Origin: JAWKWH01 sp963669415
GTDB lineage: Bacteria > Pseudomonadota > Alphaproteobacteria > Rhizobiales > Rhizobiaceae
DNA: 64,000 bases
Assembly (NCBI GenBank): GCA_963669415.2
Contig: CAXXPS010000003.1
Coordinates: forward strand, 1,240,001 to 1,304,000
Direction: 5' to 3'
Shown here: piece by piece, positions 27,701 through 36,023 of the stretch
Layout: every line of letters starts with the position of its first letter
Numbering within the stretch: position 1 is the first letter of the stretch
The notes under the pieces: model-generated
Seen by the model: only the letters and a program-made list of their open reading frames with translations
Databases searched by the model: none
Told to the model about the DNA's origin: nothing
Made by a program: the position numbers and the translations under genes

Positions 27701-29066
27701 TCCTGTAGCCGCGTATCTTGATTTGCGTATCAAGCCTGCCCAGATACTCGATCTCACCGTCGGTGGTGATACGACCAAGATCGCCTGTCCGGTAAAGTTT
27801 GCCGCCAGGATTGTCCTCCAGATCCAGAAAATCGGCAATAAAGGCGCGTGCGGTCTCATCGGGCCGGTTCAAATATCCGGCAGTCACGCCGATCCCGCCA
27901 ATTGCGATTTCGCCTTCTTCGCCCGGCTCAGCCAGTTCGTCGGCTTCAGGCTTCAAGATCATTGCAGTATAGGTCGGCAGAGGCGTTCCGATTGTCACCT
28001 CGCTATCGGGATGAAGTTCTTTCCATGTCGCCGAAACGGTTGTTTCTGTCGGGCCATAGAGATTGAGCATCCGTCTTTGTGGCGAAGACCAGCGTGAGAC
28101 CAGGTTTCGCGGACAAGCTTCTCCCGAGACAATCAACAGCCGCAGATCCGGCAGATCACCACTTATCGTCGATAATATCGTGGGAACACTGCACCATGCG
28201 GTAATTTGTTTTTCGCGCAGAAACTCCGCCAGGTCGGCACCAATGAGACTGACCTCCGGCGGCGCAGGAACGAGACAGGCGCCCGACAGCAGCGGCACCC
28301 AAATTTCCTCGAACGAGTAATCAAATGCCAGCGTCAGGGATTGAAAAACGCGATCTGACGGCAAAAATCCGTATTCCTCTACCGCCATCAGCAGGAAATT
28401 GCAGATGCTCGCGTGGCTGACCGGTACGCCCTTGGGCCTGCCGGTCGTACCGGACGTGTAGATCACATAGCAATCGGCATCTGGATCTGCCTGCGCTTGC
28501 GTGTTTGGAGGTGTTGCCGGCAAGCGGGCGTAGTCTTCCTCAGCCTCATCAAGCGCGACAACATCAACCCCCGTATCGGCAAATTTGCGAGCGTGGAAGG
28601 ATATGGTCAGAGCAAAACTGGCGCCGGCATCACTGCAGATGAACTCGATCCGGTCGACCGGGAAACTCACATCAAGCGGTACAAACGTGCAACCTATTTT
28701 CGAAACCGCGAGCACGCTGGCGTATGAGTGCACCGTGCGATCGAGCAGGATGATGATCACGTCGCCCGGTTTGGCACCCCGACGCTGAAGAAGATGACCA
28801 ATTCGGTTCGAAAGGCCTTCCAGCTCTCCAAAGCTCAGCGTTTCATCTTCCAGTTCGATCGCGATCTGCTTGGCCTGTTGCGCGCCCTCACTGCCCTGCA
28901 AGATTCTGACGAAAAGGTCATGAAAACGGTCGTCGCCATGTGACCGCGGACGATTGTCCCCGGTGCCGGTCAAGATGTTGGTCGATGCTATCACGCCACC
29001 GGAAAGTGCGCCGTTGTCCGCAATTTCCGACTTGTCACCAGTATCGTTACGTGTGTTATCGAGCAT
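24750..29066 (-). CDS. Pls/PosA-family membrane-bound NRPS-like synthetase (A-PCP-TM/LbH)
   Basis: The 1438-residue protein has an adenylation domain (about 50-545: YTSGTTGRPKG, FDYSFEEIW, NLYGPTETT, LYRTGDLGR, LPSQKVDRKK), then a carrier domain with phosphopantetheine Ser594 in GANSLVMARF. After a polar linker come six predicted TM helices (near 712-740, 753-775, 945-973, 988-1012, 1205-1240, 1245-1268). Interleaved are three left-handed-beta-helix modules (about 820-930, 1140-1175, 1310-1420). This matches epsilon-polylysine synthetase and polyornithine synthetase relatives, which join basic amino acids through side-chain amines without a normal condensation domain. Asp249 and an acidic Glu253 in the pocket (GrsA 235 and 239 positions) fit a diamino acid. 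An upstream diaminobutyrate aminotransferase suggests that monomer; the product itself is not known. Confidence 0.88.
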   Translation of the reverse strand: MLDNTRNDTGDKSEIADNGALSGGVIASTNILTGTGDNRPRSHGDDRFHDLFVRILQGSEGAQQAKQIAIELEDETLSFGELEGLSNRIGHLLQRRGAKPGDVIIILLDRTVHSYASVLAVSKIGCTFVPLDVSFPVDRIEFICSDAGASFALTISFHARKFADTGVDVVALDEAEEDYARLPATPPNTQAQADPDADCYVIYTSGTTGRPKGVPVSHASICNFLLMAVEEYGFLPSDRVFQSLTLAFDYSFEEIWVPLLSGACLVPAPPEVSLIGADLAEFLREKQITAWCSVPTILSTISGDLPDLRLLIVSGEACPRNLVSRWSSPQRRMLNLYGPTETTVSATWKELHPDSEVTIGTPLPTYTAMILKPEADELAEPGEEGEIAIGGIGVTAGYLNRPDETARAFIADFLDLEDNPGGKLYRTGDLGRITTDGEIEYLGRLDTQIKIRGYRIELGEIESVAREVSAIDDLVVNPVEMEAGQIELAAYYAAPSGGTIDEKAIHDALREVLPHYMVPSYFVCLEAIPTLPSQKVDRKKLPQPDRPRILEDGQEFIPPEDGIEADLAEVLASVLKIERVSANADFFEDLGANSLVMARFLGALRKKLGLKKASMKQIYQHSNIRELGAVLSPGEPAPKPVGIEIAVPCDSSDAKVAQCTNEAAVTPTVSAPTKAKVERPLEIPVVERRSDFPMNPDEGGSDPQHIVPDWQFALFGVAQIAWMLAMAFVITVPLLAGIKWIAQAADLFDTYLRSFFVGGVVFAGSATALIAIKWCAVGRFKKAKIPMWGLDHLRFWIAQTAIRANPLNLLIGTPAYNIFLRALGAEVGKGSLIYTLPPTCADLISVGEDVVIRRDCLFSGYTARNGFIHTGHVSVGSRSYISEATVLEINSSIGPDAQLGTRSALHENQTVPGDRNYMGSPAVPCETDFIRVPELENPGVYGSIYAAGQLLYLLLFVIPVPVVLGIFLVDQFFGVDRLAAGESVSSTDFLNIVALTTGLYFALIAFAMLQVSTLPRLFNLLFRPEQPHRVFGFQYFLARRIEAASNSILLQTLFGDSSLIMPYYRAVGYDLSEATQNGSNFGIEQRQQSPFLCKFNRNTLVSDGLAMLNMDLGRTSFRMSPISVPPDAYLGNDLHYPTGAKVGVNCLIATKAMIPIDGPVRENVGILGSPPFEIPRSGARDARLDHYRQPGIFEKRLQLKLKSNLVTLGLFLVRNISAALFSIIAFTAIYDVFSATIMQSPFIGALILSTTALATTILTCFYFIAYERLANWYRPMKPRICSLYERPFWDHERFWKMNVNLLMNAFNGTPLKNVMVRCQGVKLGRQVFDDGASISEPHMVEIGDFSVCNFHSTVQGHSLEDGTFKSDAIRIGANCTLGVSAFVHYGSVIGDEVDVRTDAFVMKGSIIQDGETWIGNPAQPLESSASQAENQILKTTTA

Positions 29067-29089
29067 GAGCCAGCGTCCGGATACAGGCG

Positions 29090-30394
29090 TTAGATTCGGG
29101 CCGTCGCCGATATCGAATCTTTGAGTATATCGAGCCCTTCAGCCAACTGATCGTCTGAAATCGTCAACGGCATCATGCATTTGACCACTTCGTCGCGTGA
29201 TCCGACACGTTCAGCAATCAGGCCTTTTTGAAAGGCCGTTTGGGTAACCAGTTCCGCATCTGCCGGGTCCGCAAAGCACAATCCCTGCATCAGGCCGCGG
29301 CCGCGGATTTCAATGATACGGTCAGGATGGCTATCGACGAGATCATCGAGGCGTTCTGACAAAAACATCGCCTTGCGCTTGATCTGTTGCTCAAAACGGG
29401 AGTTGGTCCAGAAATTTTGCAGTGCCGCTGTAGCGGTTACGAATGCATGATTGTTGCCGCGAAATGTTCCGTTGTGCTCGCCAGGCTTCCACTGGTCAAA
29501 CTCGCGGCGCAACAGCACCAGCGCCATTGGCTGGCCATTGCCCGAGATCGATTTTGACAACGTAACGATGTCCGGCTCGATACCGGCATGCTCAAATCCG
29601 AAGAATTTACCCGTGCGGCCGCTGCCCGATTGAATGTCATCGCAAATGAGCAGCGCATCGATTTCGCGGCAGATCCGCTCAATGCTTTGCAGCCATTCGC
29701 GTCCTGCAGCGCGTAATCCGCCTTCACCCTGAACCGTCTCAACCAGGATGGCAGCCGGGAGGTCGACACCGCTGGATGCATCCGACAAGACTTTCCGCAG
29801 ATAGTCTGTGGTGTCGATGCCCTGACCCAAATATCCGTCGTACGGCATGCGGGTAATTCCACTGAGCGGCATCCCGGCGCCTTGCCTGTGGTAGCGGTTT
29901 GCGGTCGCTGCCAGAGCGCCCATTGTCATGCCGTGAAAGCCGTTGGTGAATGCAATCACATTTGTCCGGCCTGTAACCTTTCGGGCGATCTTCAGGCTTG
30001 CTTCAATTGCATTTGTGCCGGTGGGGCCAGTGAATTGTACGACATGATCCAGATGACGTGGCTTGAGAATGAGTGTCTCGAACGTTTCCAGAAAGCTGCA
30101 TTTGGCGTCGGTGTGCAGATCGAGACTGCTATCGATCCCGTCGCGCGCAAGATAATCCAATAGCGCCTGTTTGAGCACCGGATGATTGTGGCCGTAATTT
30201 AGTGCGCCGGCGCTGCTCAAAAAGTCGAGATATCGATTGCCCTCGCTATCCCAGACTTCACAACCGCTCGCCCGGTCAAAAACAACCGGAAAATGCCGGG
30301 AGTATGAGCGAACTCGGGATTCTCTGCGCTCGAATACTGAATCGCGATCACCCGAAGACTCGTCAAGTTGAAACTCGTTGACTAATTTAAGCAT
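29090..30394 (-). CDS. Diaminobutyrate-2-oxoglutarate aminotransferase (EctB/Dat-like)
   Basis: The class-III PLP aminotransferase of 434 residues closely follows EctB. It has GPTGTNAIEASLKIARKV, the NGFHGMTMGAL segment, the cofactor Asp in ICDDIQSGSGRTG and the PLP lysine in LSKSISGNGQPMA (Lys281). It makes L-2,4-diaminobutyrate from aspartate-4-semialdehyde and glutamate. No ectA or ectC lies beside it, so ectoine is not the local product. It is 23 bases upstream of the NRPS-like gene on the same strand, so it most likely supplies the monomer. The ATG at 30392-30394 is preferred over the TTG at 30424 because GGTGGA precedes it and EctB proteins are about this long. Confidence 0.9.
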   Translation of the reverse strand: MLKLVNEFQLDESSGDRDSVFERRESRVRSYSRHFPVVFDRASGCEVWDSEGNRYLDFLSSAGALNYGHNHPVLKQALLDYLARDGIDSSLDLHTDAKCSFLETFETLILKPRHLDHVVQFTGPTGTNAIEASLKIARKVTGRTNVIAFTNGFHGMTMGALAATANRYHRQGAGMPLSGITRMPYDGYLGQGIDTTDYLRKVLSDASSGVDLPAAILVETVQGEGGLRAAGREWLQSIERICREIDALLICDDIQSGSGRTGKFFGFEHAGIEPDIVTLSKSISGNGQPMALVLLRREFDQWKPGEHNGTFRGNNHAFVTATAALQNFWTNSRFEQQIKRKAMFLSERLDDLVDSHPDRIIEIRGRGLMQGLCFADPADAELVTQTAFQKGLIAERVGSRDEVVKCMMPLTISDDQLAEGLDILKDSISATARI

Positions 30395-30424
30395 GTACGC
30401 ATCCACCCAACTTCGGATTGGCAA

Positions 30425-30767
30425 GCGTCAACCTGACGCCCATCCTTGGCCCTGCACCAATCCTCCCTGATCTATCGCAGGTTCACAAAGGTTATTGAAA
30501 CTCTAAATACTAGCATCGTAAATAACTGAAATTTTATACAAATTTTCACGAGTCCGTGAGCTTCGTGACCCTTGGAACGAAGGGATTAATCGCCCATTTT
30601 GTTGAGGCAAAACCGGGTTTACCAAGGACTCCGCGGAGATTTTTGTTACCGTTTTCGTTTGCGGCGCTGCGCCGTTTTTGGACGAGACGCGTTGCGAGAA
30701 AACTAACTCGCGATTAACCATACCAAACTAGGCTGGACCAATTGTTCCTGCATTGGTCGTGCCCAAC
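30425..30767. other. Divergent intergenic region between the diaminobutyrate operon and the barrel gene
   Basis: About 340 bases without a convincing gene. It must hold the leftward promoter of the aminotransferase-NRPS operon and the rightward promoter of the outer-membrane barrel gene. The part at 30480-30540 is AT-rich. A terminator-like hairpin lies at 30662-30679. No operator palindrome of known type is evident. Confidence 0.5.
30662..30679 (+). terminator. Terminator-like hairpin in the leader of the barrel gene
   Basis: CGGCG-CTG-CGCCG forms a 5-bp GC stem with a 3-base loop followed directly by TTTTT on the + strand. No + strand gene ends upstream of it. It could be an attenuator about 90 bases before the barrel start, the end of an unseen small RNA, or chance. 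Confidence 0.3.
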
Positions 30768-32156
30768 ATGTTGCGTGTCTTGCCTCTAACATCGGCGATA
30801 TTGGCAGTTGGTTTTGCGGCGGCTTTACCCTCCCATTCAGAAGCGAGCGAACTTGTGATCTCCGGCAAGGGCTGGAGCCTTCGTTCGATCGCAGAAAATC
30901 AAAACAGAGAGGCGCGTTCGGCTGTTCCACCGGAGGGGGAAGAAGATGAAACGGGAGACAACAACCAGGACAATGCCGTATTTGCGGACAATCACGGTGA
31001 TGAGGTTGATACGAACAACCCGGACGATGCGGTAGCAACCAACAATCAGAACGACAGCAAAGTTGACGAACGCGGCGCCATTCTGGACAGCGGTTTATCG
31101 GCCTTTTTCCGCTCGACGATCGGGTATGACACAAACGTTGACGAGGAACCCGGCGGCGCCGGAGGCGGCTTTCATCAACAGGATGCAGGGTTCGCCGTTG
31201 TACGCGATACAGGCGAAGTTGAATTTGCCGCGCGCGCCGAAGCAACCTGGGTCGACTATTTCCGCGGCAGTGAATTTGATGGCTGGAGTTTGCAACTCGA
31301 TACCAGCGCGTCTCGCCAATTGAACGACACCTATGCGTTCGAGATCCTGCTCAACCAGGAATTCGACCATCTCGACAGGGAATCTACCAGTAGTACGAGC
31401 ACAATCGAGACTGCACTAGTCGCCGAGAACACGATTGCGCTGTTGAGACTGACGGGCGGAATGCAATATGTGATCGACCGGGAGACCGTTGATCCAGACG
31501 ATGATGAAACGGTGCCCCGCGTTGAGAGCCTTCGATCGACGATCGGTGTATTGTTTCTGCTCGCGCCGGACAACGACGTTTCGCCATTTCTGCGCGCCAG
31601 CGTGAACAATACAGAATTCACACACGGTGCCGTTGCATTCGGTGACCGCAATGCCGACAGCTACGTCGCTGTTATAGGACTTCGTTTGCAGCCGATTGAT
31701 GGCGTGACAATTGAACCGGGTTTGCGGCTGGAAGAACGGAAATTCCGCTCCGCGCTACTTCCCAATGTGCGTAACGTCTCTGGTGATGTCGAGATCCGCA
31801 TAGAACCCGTCGACGGGTTTGCTCTGGTCGGCAGCGGCAGGCGGTTCATTGACCATCCGGATTCGCAGGACACATCCTATTTGATCACGACACTCTACGA
31901 ATTGGATCTTGAGTGGGTTCTCAGGAGAATCGGAACCCTGTCTCTCAATGCCTCTTACGAAAAGACCCGCGAACCGGAGTTGCTGGTCATCACGCGTGAT
32001 GTGACACTTGGCGCGACCCTTGCACGGACGATCAAGGATCGGTTCGACCTGTTTGCGGCAGTCGAGCATACTTGGTCGAAAACGTCGGAAATCGACGAAC
32101 CGGACGAAAAATACGAGAGGACCGAAATTCGGGCGGGTGTTGAGGTCAGGTTCTAA
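30768..32156 (+). CDS. Outer-membrane beta-barrel protein with an acidic Asn/Asp-rich N-terminal linker
   Basis: The protein of about 462 residues begins with a signal peptide (LRVLPLTSAILAVGFAAALP) and continues with an acidic, Asn-rich stretch (GDNNQDNAVFADNHGDEV and similar units up to about residue 105). The rest alternates polar and hydrophobic residues as amphipathic strands (for example AEATWVDYFRGSEFDGWSLQ) and ends VEVRF, the C-terminal Phe typical of barrels inserted by BamA. It resembles the outer-membrane beta-barrel family next to exopolysaccharide loci, though no export genes are here. The ATG at 30768 is preferred; TTG 30753 is possible. It diverges from the diaminobutyrate operon, so a link to its product is a guess. 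Confidence 0.75.
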   Translation: MLRVLPLTSAILAVGFAAALPSHSEASELVISGKGWSLRSIAENQNREARSAVPPEGEEDETGDNNQDNAVFADNHGDEVDTNNPDDAVATNNQNDSKVDERGAILDSGLSAFFRSTIGYDTNVDEEPGGAGGGFHQQDAGFAVVRDTGEVEFAARAEATWVDYFRGSEFDGWSLQLDTSASRQLNDTYAFEILLNQEFDHLDRESTSSTSTIETALVAENTIALLRLTGGMQYVIDRETVDPDDDETVPRVESLRSTIGVLFLLAPDNDVSPFLRASVNNTEFTHGAVAFGDRNADSYVAVIGLRLQPIDGVTIEPGLRLEERKFRSALLPNVRNVSGDVEIRIEPVDGFALVGSGRRFIDHPDSQDTSYLITTLYELDLEWVLRRIGTLSLNASYEKTREPELLVITRDVTLGATLARTIKDRFDLFAAVEHTWSKTSEIDEPDEKYERTEIRAGVEVRF

Positions 32157-32333
32157 GCTTCAGACATGATCTCGTTTTGCCGAATTGGGCTGCAATTTGG
32201 CAGAACAGAACCCCGGGATCCAATTTTCGTTGGTTATCAGAACGCTTGAAACAGAGCCGGTTCAATCGGGATGTTGCGAAATGGGAAGAATGTCGCCGCC
32301 CACTGTCGCGTGGGCGGCTGATAGCAGGAAGCT

Positions 32334-32606
32334 CTACAAGACCCGCTTTGTCACCCATATGTCCGGCTGGTTTTTGACGCCGATCTTTTCCATGAGTTCC
32401 TTGAGATTGGGCAAGCTCATGTATCGTTTGACATCGTCCATGGTTGAAAAATCGTGCACGACGGTGATCTTGTTTCCGTCCTCCTCGTCGCGGTGCACCG
32501 CGTCACCCGCCATGTTCAGGTCAACCTGGATCGGATAATAATTCCGATACCCTTCGTGCCATGCGTCGAAATCATCCACTTCGTGGCGAACAAAAACCCT
32601 GTACAT
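32334..32606 (-). CDS. Small conserved protein with a possible ferredoxin-like fold
   Basis: The 90-residue protein MYRVFVRHEVDDFDAWHEGY... ends PDIWVTKRVL. The pattern of a strand, a DAW helix start, GNKITVVHDF and DDVKRYMSLPNLKELMEKIG is that of small dimeric alpha+beta-barrel proteins often labelled cyclase or antibiotic-monooxygenase-like. No catalytic residue can be named. It diverges from the LysR gene at 32720, which may control it. Confidence 0.7.
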   Translation of the reverse strand: MYRVFVRHEVDDFDAWHEGYRNYYPIQVDLNMAGDAVHRDEEDGNKITVVHDFSTMDDVKRYMSLPNLKELMEKIGVKNQPDIWVTKRVL

Positions 32607-32719
32607 TTCTATCTCCTTTTCTGACCGGGTTGCTTGATAGGCGAACCCTGCCAGTCGCGTGGCAAATCGAGAATATAGTCTGTTGACGAGTTGGTCTGCA
32701 TTTTTGCAGAGTGCTGTTC

Positions 32720-33610
32720 ATGCATGAGTGGTCGGATATCCGGTTTTTCCTCGTCCTGGCGCGACAGGGTTCAGCCCTGTCCGCTGCCCGCACACTCAAT
32801 ACCAACCAAACAACCGTCAGCCGTCGCATTGACAGGCTGGAAAATGCGCTGAAGCTGAAATTGTTCGAGGTTACTTCGCGAGGTTATTCGCTCACACGCA
32901 ATGGCGAGATGATGCTCGCGAAAGCCGAACAGATGGAGGCGGTTGCGCACGCCATTGACGAAAGCGCGGCACAGGCCCGCAGGCACTATGCGGGTACGAT
33001 CCGATTTTCCGGTTTGGTCACAACCATGCGGATGTATGGGTTGTCTGTCATCGAAGCGTTTCGCGAGCGCCATCCGGATGTGAATTTCGAAGTGGACACC
33101 AAAGAAAGTTACGCTGCGTTGGAGTCGGGCGAATGTGATATCGCAATGCGGTCTACAGACCGCGTTGTTGGCGACACGCTTGTTACCCGGAAGATCGTGG
33201 ACCACCCCTGGGCTTTTTACGCCAGCCGGGATTACCTTTCGGTCAATGACACACCCGGTGTGTTCGGCGATCTTCAAAGTCAAAGACTGTTGACCTATTC
33301 TGATCAATTCGTGAGCAGGGTTGAAATTCTGAAACGCCTTGAGGGTCGGCTTCCAAGAAATCGCATTTCATTCCGGGTGGACACGCCCGAAGGCATGCGC
33401 GCGGTGATCAAGACCGGAGCCGGCATAGGCTGCCTGCCGCGGGTTTTGGGAGATGAAGACAATGAGTTGGTGCGTTGCTTTGGCGAACCGGACTTAACCC
33501 ATCCAATCTGGCTGGTAACAAGCCGCGACGCCTATGACACCCCACTTACGCGGGCTTTTTGGGATTTCTTCTGCGAGAATATCCCCCGGCTTCGCAAAAT
33601 TTACGACTGA
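32720..33610 (+). CDS. LysR-family transcriptional regulator
   Basis: The protein of about 296 residues has an N-terminal winged HTH (DIRFFLVLARQGSALSAARTL, then NQTTVSRRIDRLENALKLKL) and a C-terminal substrate-binding domain with TPEGMRAVIKTGAGIGCLPR. ATG 32720 fits the family start; GTG 32711 is in frame upstream. It diverges from the small protein at 32334 and converges on the isochorismatase-like gene. Its target is probably the neighbouring small gene. Confidence 0.92.
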   Translation: MHEWSDIRFFLVLARQGSALSAARTLNTNQTTVSRRIDRLENALKLKLFEVTSRGYSLTRNGEMMLAKAEQMEAVAHAIDESAAQARRHYAGTIRFSGLVTTMRMYGLSVIEAFRERHPDVNFEVDTKESYAALESGECDIAMRSTDRVVGDTLVTRKIVDHPWAFYASRDYLSVNDTPGVFGDLQSQRLLTYSDQFVSRVEILKRLEGRLPRNRISFRVDTPEGMRAVIKTGAGIGCLPRVLGDEDNELVRCFGEPDLTHPIWLVTSRDAYDTPLTRAFWDFFCENIPRLRKIYD

Positions 33611-33704
33611 TCCTCGGCATTAATTCCGGAGACAGGATGGTGCTGTCCAGACCAGATTTGTTGGCTTGCAGAACTGAGGGCCCCACCTCCCGAGACTTCG
33701 ACCA

Positions 33705-34364
33705 CTATTTTACGGCGTTCAACTGGGATATTGCCTGCTCGGTCAACATTAGCTGACCACAGGTGTCTGCAACCCACCGCAGAGCCAAATCGTGGGCGGC
33801 TGCATCAAACGCGCCAAGGGCGTCTGCGACGAAGAATACTTTGAAATTTCGCATATAGGCATCGACAGCAGTGGTCATACAGCCGTGATTTGCATAATTG
33901 CCGCAAAGAATGATCTGGCTTCGGTTCATGCGGCGTAGAAGCGCTTCCAGCCCGGTTTCGAAGAACGCGCTGTATTTTCGCTTCCTGATCAGGAAATCGG
34001 AATTGCCGGGAGCCAATTCGCCGTAGATCTGGTCATCTCCGGACTGAGCGTCCTGAACGGCGCCTATGCCGTCTCCCCACAGATCCCTTGCAATCCCGCG
34101 CTCTGCGAGATTGCGAACTGGATCAGCTTCAGCATAAATGGAGGGCACGCAAACCGCGTCGGCTGCCGATTTAAGACGCCGGATATTGCCAACCAGCCGG
34201 GATGGATCTTCGTAGCGATTAACGTACCAAGTCTGCATATCGTAAATCAGCAGAGCCGCTTCCGACGGATTCACGCTCCAGCTACAGCGGTTGAGCTCAA
34301 GATAAGCCGCAAAATCAAGTTGATAGTCAGCTATTCTTGGAAAATGCCTGTCTGTCGAGGGCAT
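33705..34364 (-). CDS. Isochorismatase-family cysteine hydrolase
   Basis: The 219-residue protein has the three catalytic parts of the family: Asp in LLIYDMQTWYVNRY, Lys in LIRKRKYSAFF and Cys in ILCGNYANHGCMTTAVDAY. It lacks a carrier domain. Members hydrolyse isochorismate, amides such as nicotinamide or N-carbamoyl compounds, and others. It is the last gene of the second ABC operon, 26 bases after the permease, so the imported compound is probably an amide or ester it cleaves. Confidence 0.88.
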   Translation of the reverse strand: MPSTDRHFPRIADYQLDFAAYLELNRCSWSVNPSEAALLIYDMQTWYVNRYEDPSRLVGNIRRLKSAADAVCVPSIYAEADPVRNLAERGIARDLWGDGIGAVQDAQSGDDQIYGELAPGNSDFLIRKRKYSAFFETGLEALLRRMNRSQIILCGNYANHGCMTTAVDAYMRNFKVFFVADALGAFDAAAHDLALRWVADTCGQLMLTEQAISQLNAVK

Positions 34365-34390
34365 ATCGGTTCCCTACGGTTTAAAATGAT

Positions 34391-35200
34391 TCAGCTTCTC
34401 CATCCTAGCAGGTGGCGTTCGATCACTCCGATGGCAGTGCTGACGAGCACCCCAAGCAGAGACAGAATTACGACCCCCGCGAACAGGCGTTCGAGATCAT
34501 AAAGCGAGCCAGCCTCCAGAACATAGGCACCGATGCCATATTCCGCTCCCAGCATCTCTGCTGCCACGAGCAGAATAATGGCGATGGCCAGACTTACGCG
34601 CAGGCCGGACAGGATCCCGGGCATGGCGCCCGGTAACACGATCTTTCTGACAATGGAAAACCAGCTCAGCCCAAAGCTTTGCCCCATCCGGATCAGCGTC
34701 CGGTCCACATTGTCCACAGCGCCATACGTCGCCACCGCGGTCGGCGTGAACGTGCCCAATGCAATCAAGGCATATTTGGAGCCTTCATCAATCCCGAACC
34801 AAATCACGAACAGGGGCAACAAGGCGATTTTGGGGATCGGAAATATGGCGGCAATTACCGGCACGAGGCCTGATCGAATATAAGAAAACAGGCCAATGAG
34901 AATTCCCACGCTTATCCCGGCACTCGCGCCGATGGCTGCACCAACGGCAAGCCTGGTGAGAGATGGGTTGAGGTGTTTGAACAACAGTCCGGAAACATAA
35001 AGCTCATGGAATGTCTGCAGGACGTCCGATGGCTTTGGCAGTGTCAGTGCCGAAATCCAGCCTGCGCGCGTGCCCCATTCAGCGATGGAGATTATCACGG
35101 CAAATACAATAAACCCCACAAATCGGAGAGGTTTTGGCGCGAAGCCGCCTCCACGAAAGCTGACAATACGACTGTTCGGCTCCGAAGTGGTATCAGACAT
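34391..35200 (-). CDS. ABC transporter permease (SsuC/TauC type)
   Basis: The protein of about 269 residues has six hydrophobic helices and the EAA-type loop in GQSFGLSWFSIVRKIVLPGA. The ATG at 35198-35200 (MSDTTSEP) overlaps the end of the ATPase gene by 8 bases, which suggests translational coupling; an ATG at 35215 is also in frame. It pairs with the ATPase and binding protein encoded just upstream. Confidence 0.92.
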   Translation of the reverse strand: MSDTTSEPNSRIVSFRGGGFAPKPLRFVGFIVFAVIISIAEWGTRAGWISALTLPKPSDVLQTFHELYVSGLLFKHLNPSLTRLAVGAAIGASAGISVGILIGLFSYIRSGLVPVIAAIFPIPKIALLPLFVIWFGIDEGSKYALIALGTFTPTAVATYGAVDNVDRTLIRMGQSFGLSWFSIVRKIVLPGAMPGILSGLRVSLAIAIILLVAAEMLGAEYGIGAYVLEAGSLYDLERLFAGVVILSLLGVLVSTAIGVIERHLLGWRS

Positions 35201-35960
35201 GGAGTAGCTCTGCATCGGCTGCGCGGGCCTCGTCCCGCATCAGTTGCCAAAGGTATTTTTGATATTCTTCGAGTTCGCTGTCACTGAACTGCCGGTCGCC
35301 AAGCGGCTTGTCGATTTGCACCATTTCACGGATCTCGCCCGGTCGCCGGGATAGCACAACAATCAAATGACCCAGACGAACCGCCTCCGCCAGGTTGTGG
35401 GTAACATAGACGGCGGTAAAAGGTTGTCGTTCCCACAGGCTGATCAGGTCGTCCATCAACAACTCGCGTGTCTGACTGTCCAGCGCCGACAGGGGTTCGT
35501 CCATAAGCATGACCGCCGGATTGACGGCTAACGCTCTTGCAATCGCTACCCGTTGCTTCATGCCGCCGGACAATTGCTTGGGCAGTGCCTTGGCAAAATC
35601 GAGGAGTTTTGTCCGTTCCAGCACGTCATCAATGATCCGGCGCGCTTCGGCGCCCCGGATACCATGATCTTCCAACACCAGCGAAACGTTTCCCGCCGCG
35701 GTTCTCCACGGCAGCAGGGCAAAATCCTGGAAAATATAGGTAAGTGGGTTCAGGCAATCCTCGGGAGGCTCACCTACCTGTAAAACCCTACCCTGCGAAG
35801 GGCGCTCCAACCCCCCGATAATGCGCAACAAGGTTGATTTGCCACAACCGGACGGACCGACGATGCAGACAATCCTGCCATCGGGAATGTCAAGCGTGAT
35901 GTCACGCATCACTTCAAAGCCATCATAAGAATGGCTGATGTTTTCGAGCCTGATATCCAA
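35193..35960 (-). CDS. ABC transporter ATP-binding protein (SsuB/TauB type)
   Basis: The 255-residue ATPase has Walker A GPSGCGKST, the Q-loop in YIFQDFALLPW, signature LSGGMKQR, Walker B VMLMDEPLSALD and the switch His in YVTHNLAEAV. It lies between the binding protein and the permease in the second importer operon. It is clearly different in sequence from the first importer's ATPase at 9518, so the two loci are not a recent duplication. Confidence 0.93.
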   Translation of the reverse strand: MDIRLENISHSYDGFEVMRDITLDIPDGRIVCIVGPSGCGKSTLLRIIGGLERPSQGRVLQVGEPPEDCLNPLTYIFQDFALLPWRTAAGNVSLVLEDHGIRGAEARRIIDDVLERTKLLDFAKALPKQLSGGMKQRVAIARALAVNPAVMLMDEPLSALDSQTRELLMDDLISLWERQPFTAVYVTHNLAEAVRLGHLIVVLSRRPGEIREMVQIDKPLGDRQFSDSELEEYQKYLWQLMRDEARAADAELLHV

Positions 35961-36023
35961 CTACAGCACGACGCTTATGTGTCGGGGTGCCGAAGGGTCC
36001 GCACCCCGGAAGAATTTCACGGG

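Noticed and set aside
29090..30394. Ectoine biosynthesis locus
   Set aside because: The EctB-like aminotransferase is present but neither acetyltransferase (ectA) nor ectoine synthase (ectC) is nearby.
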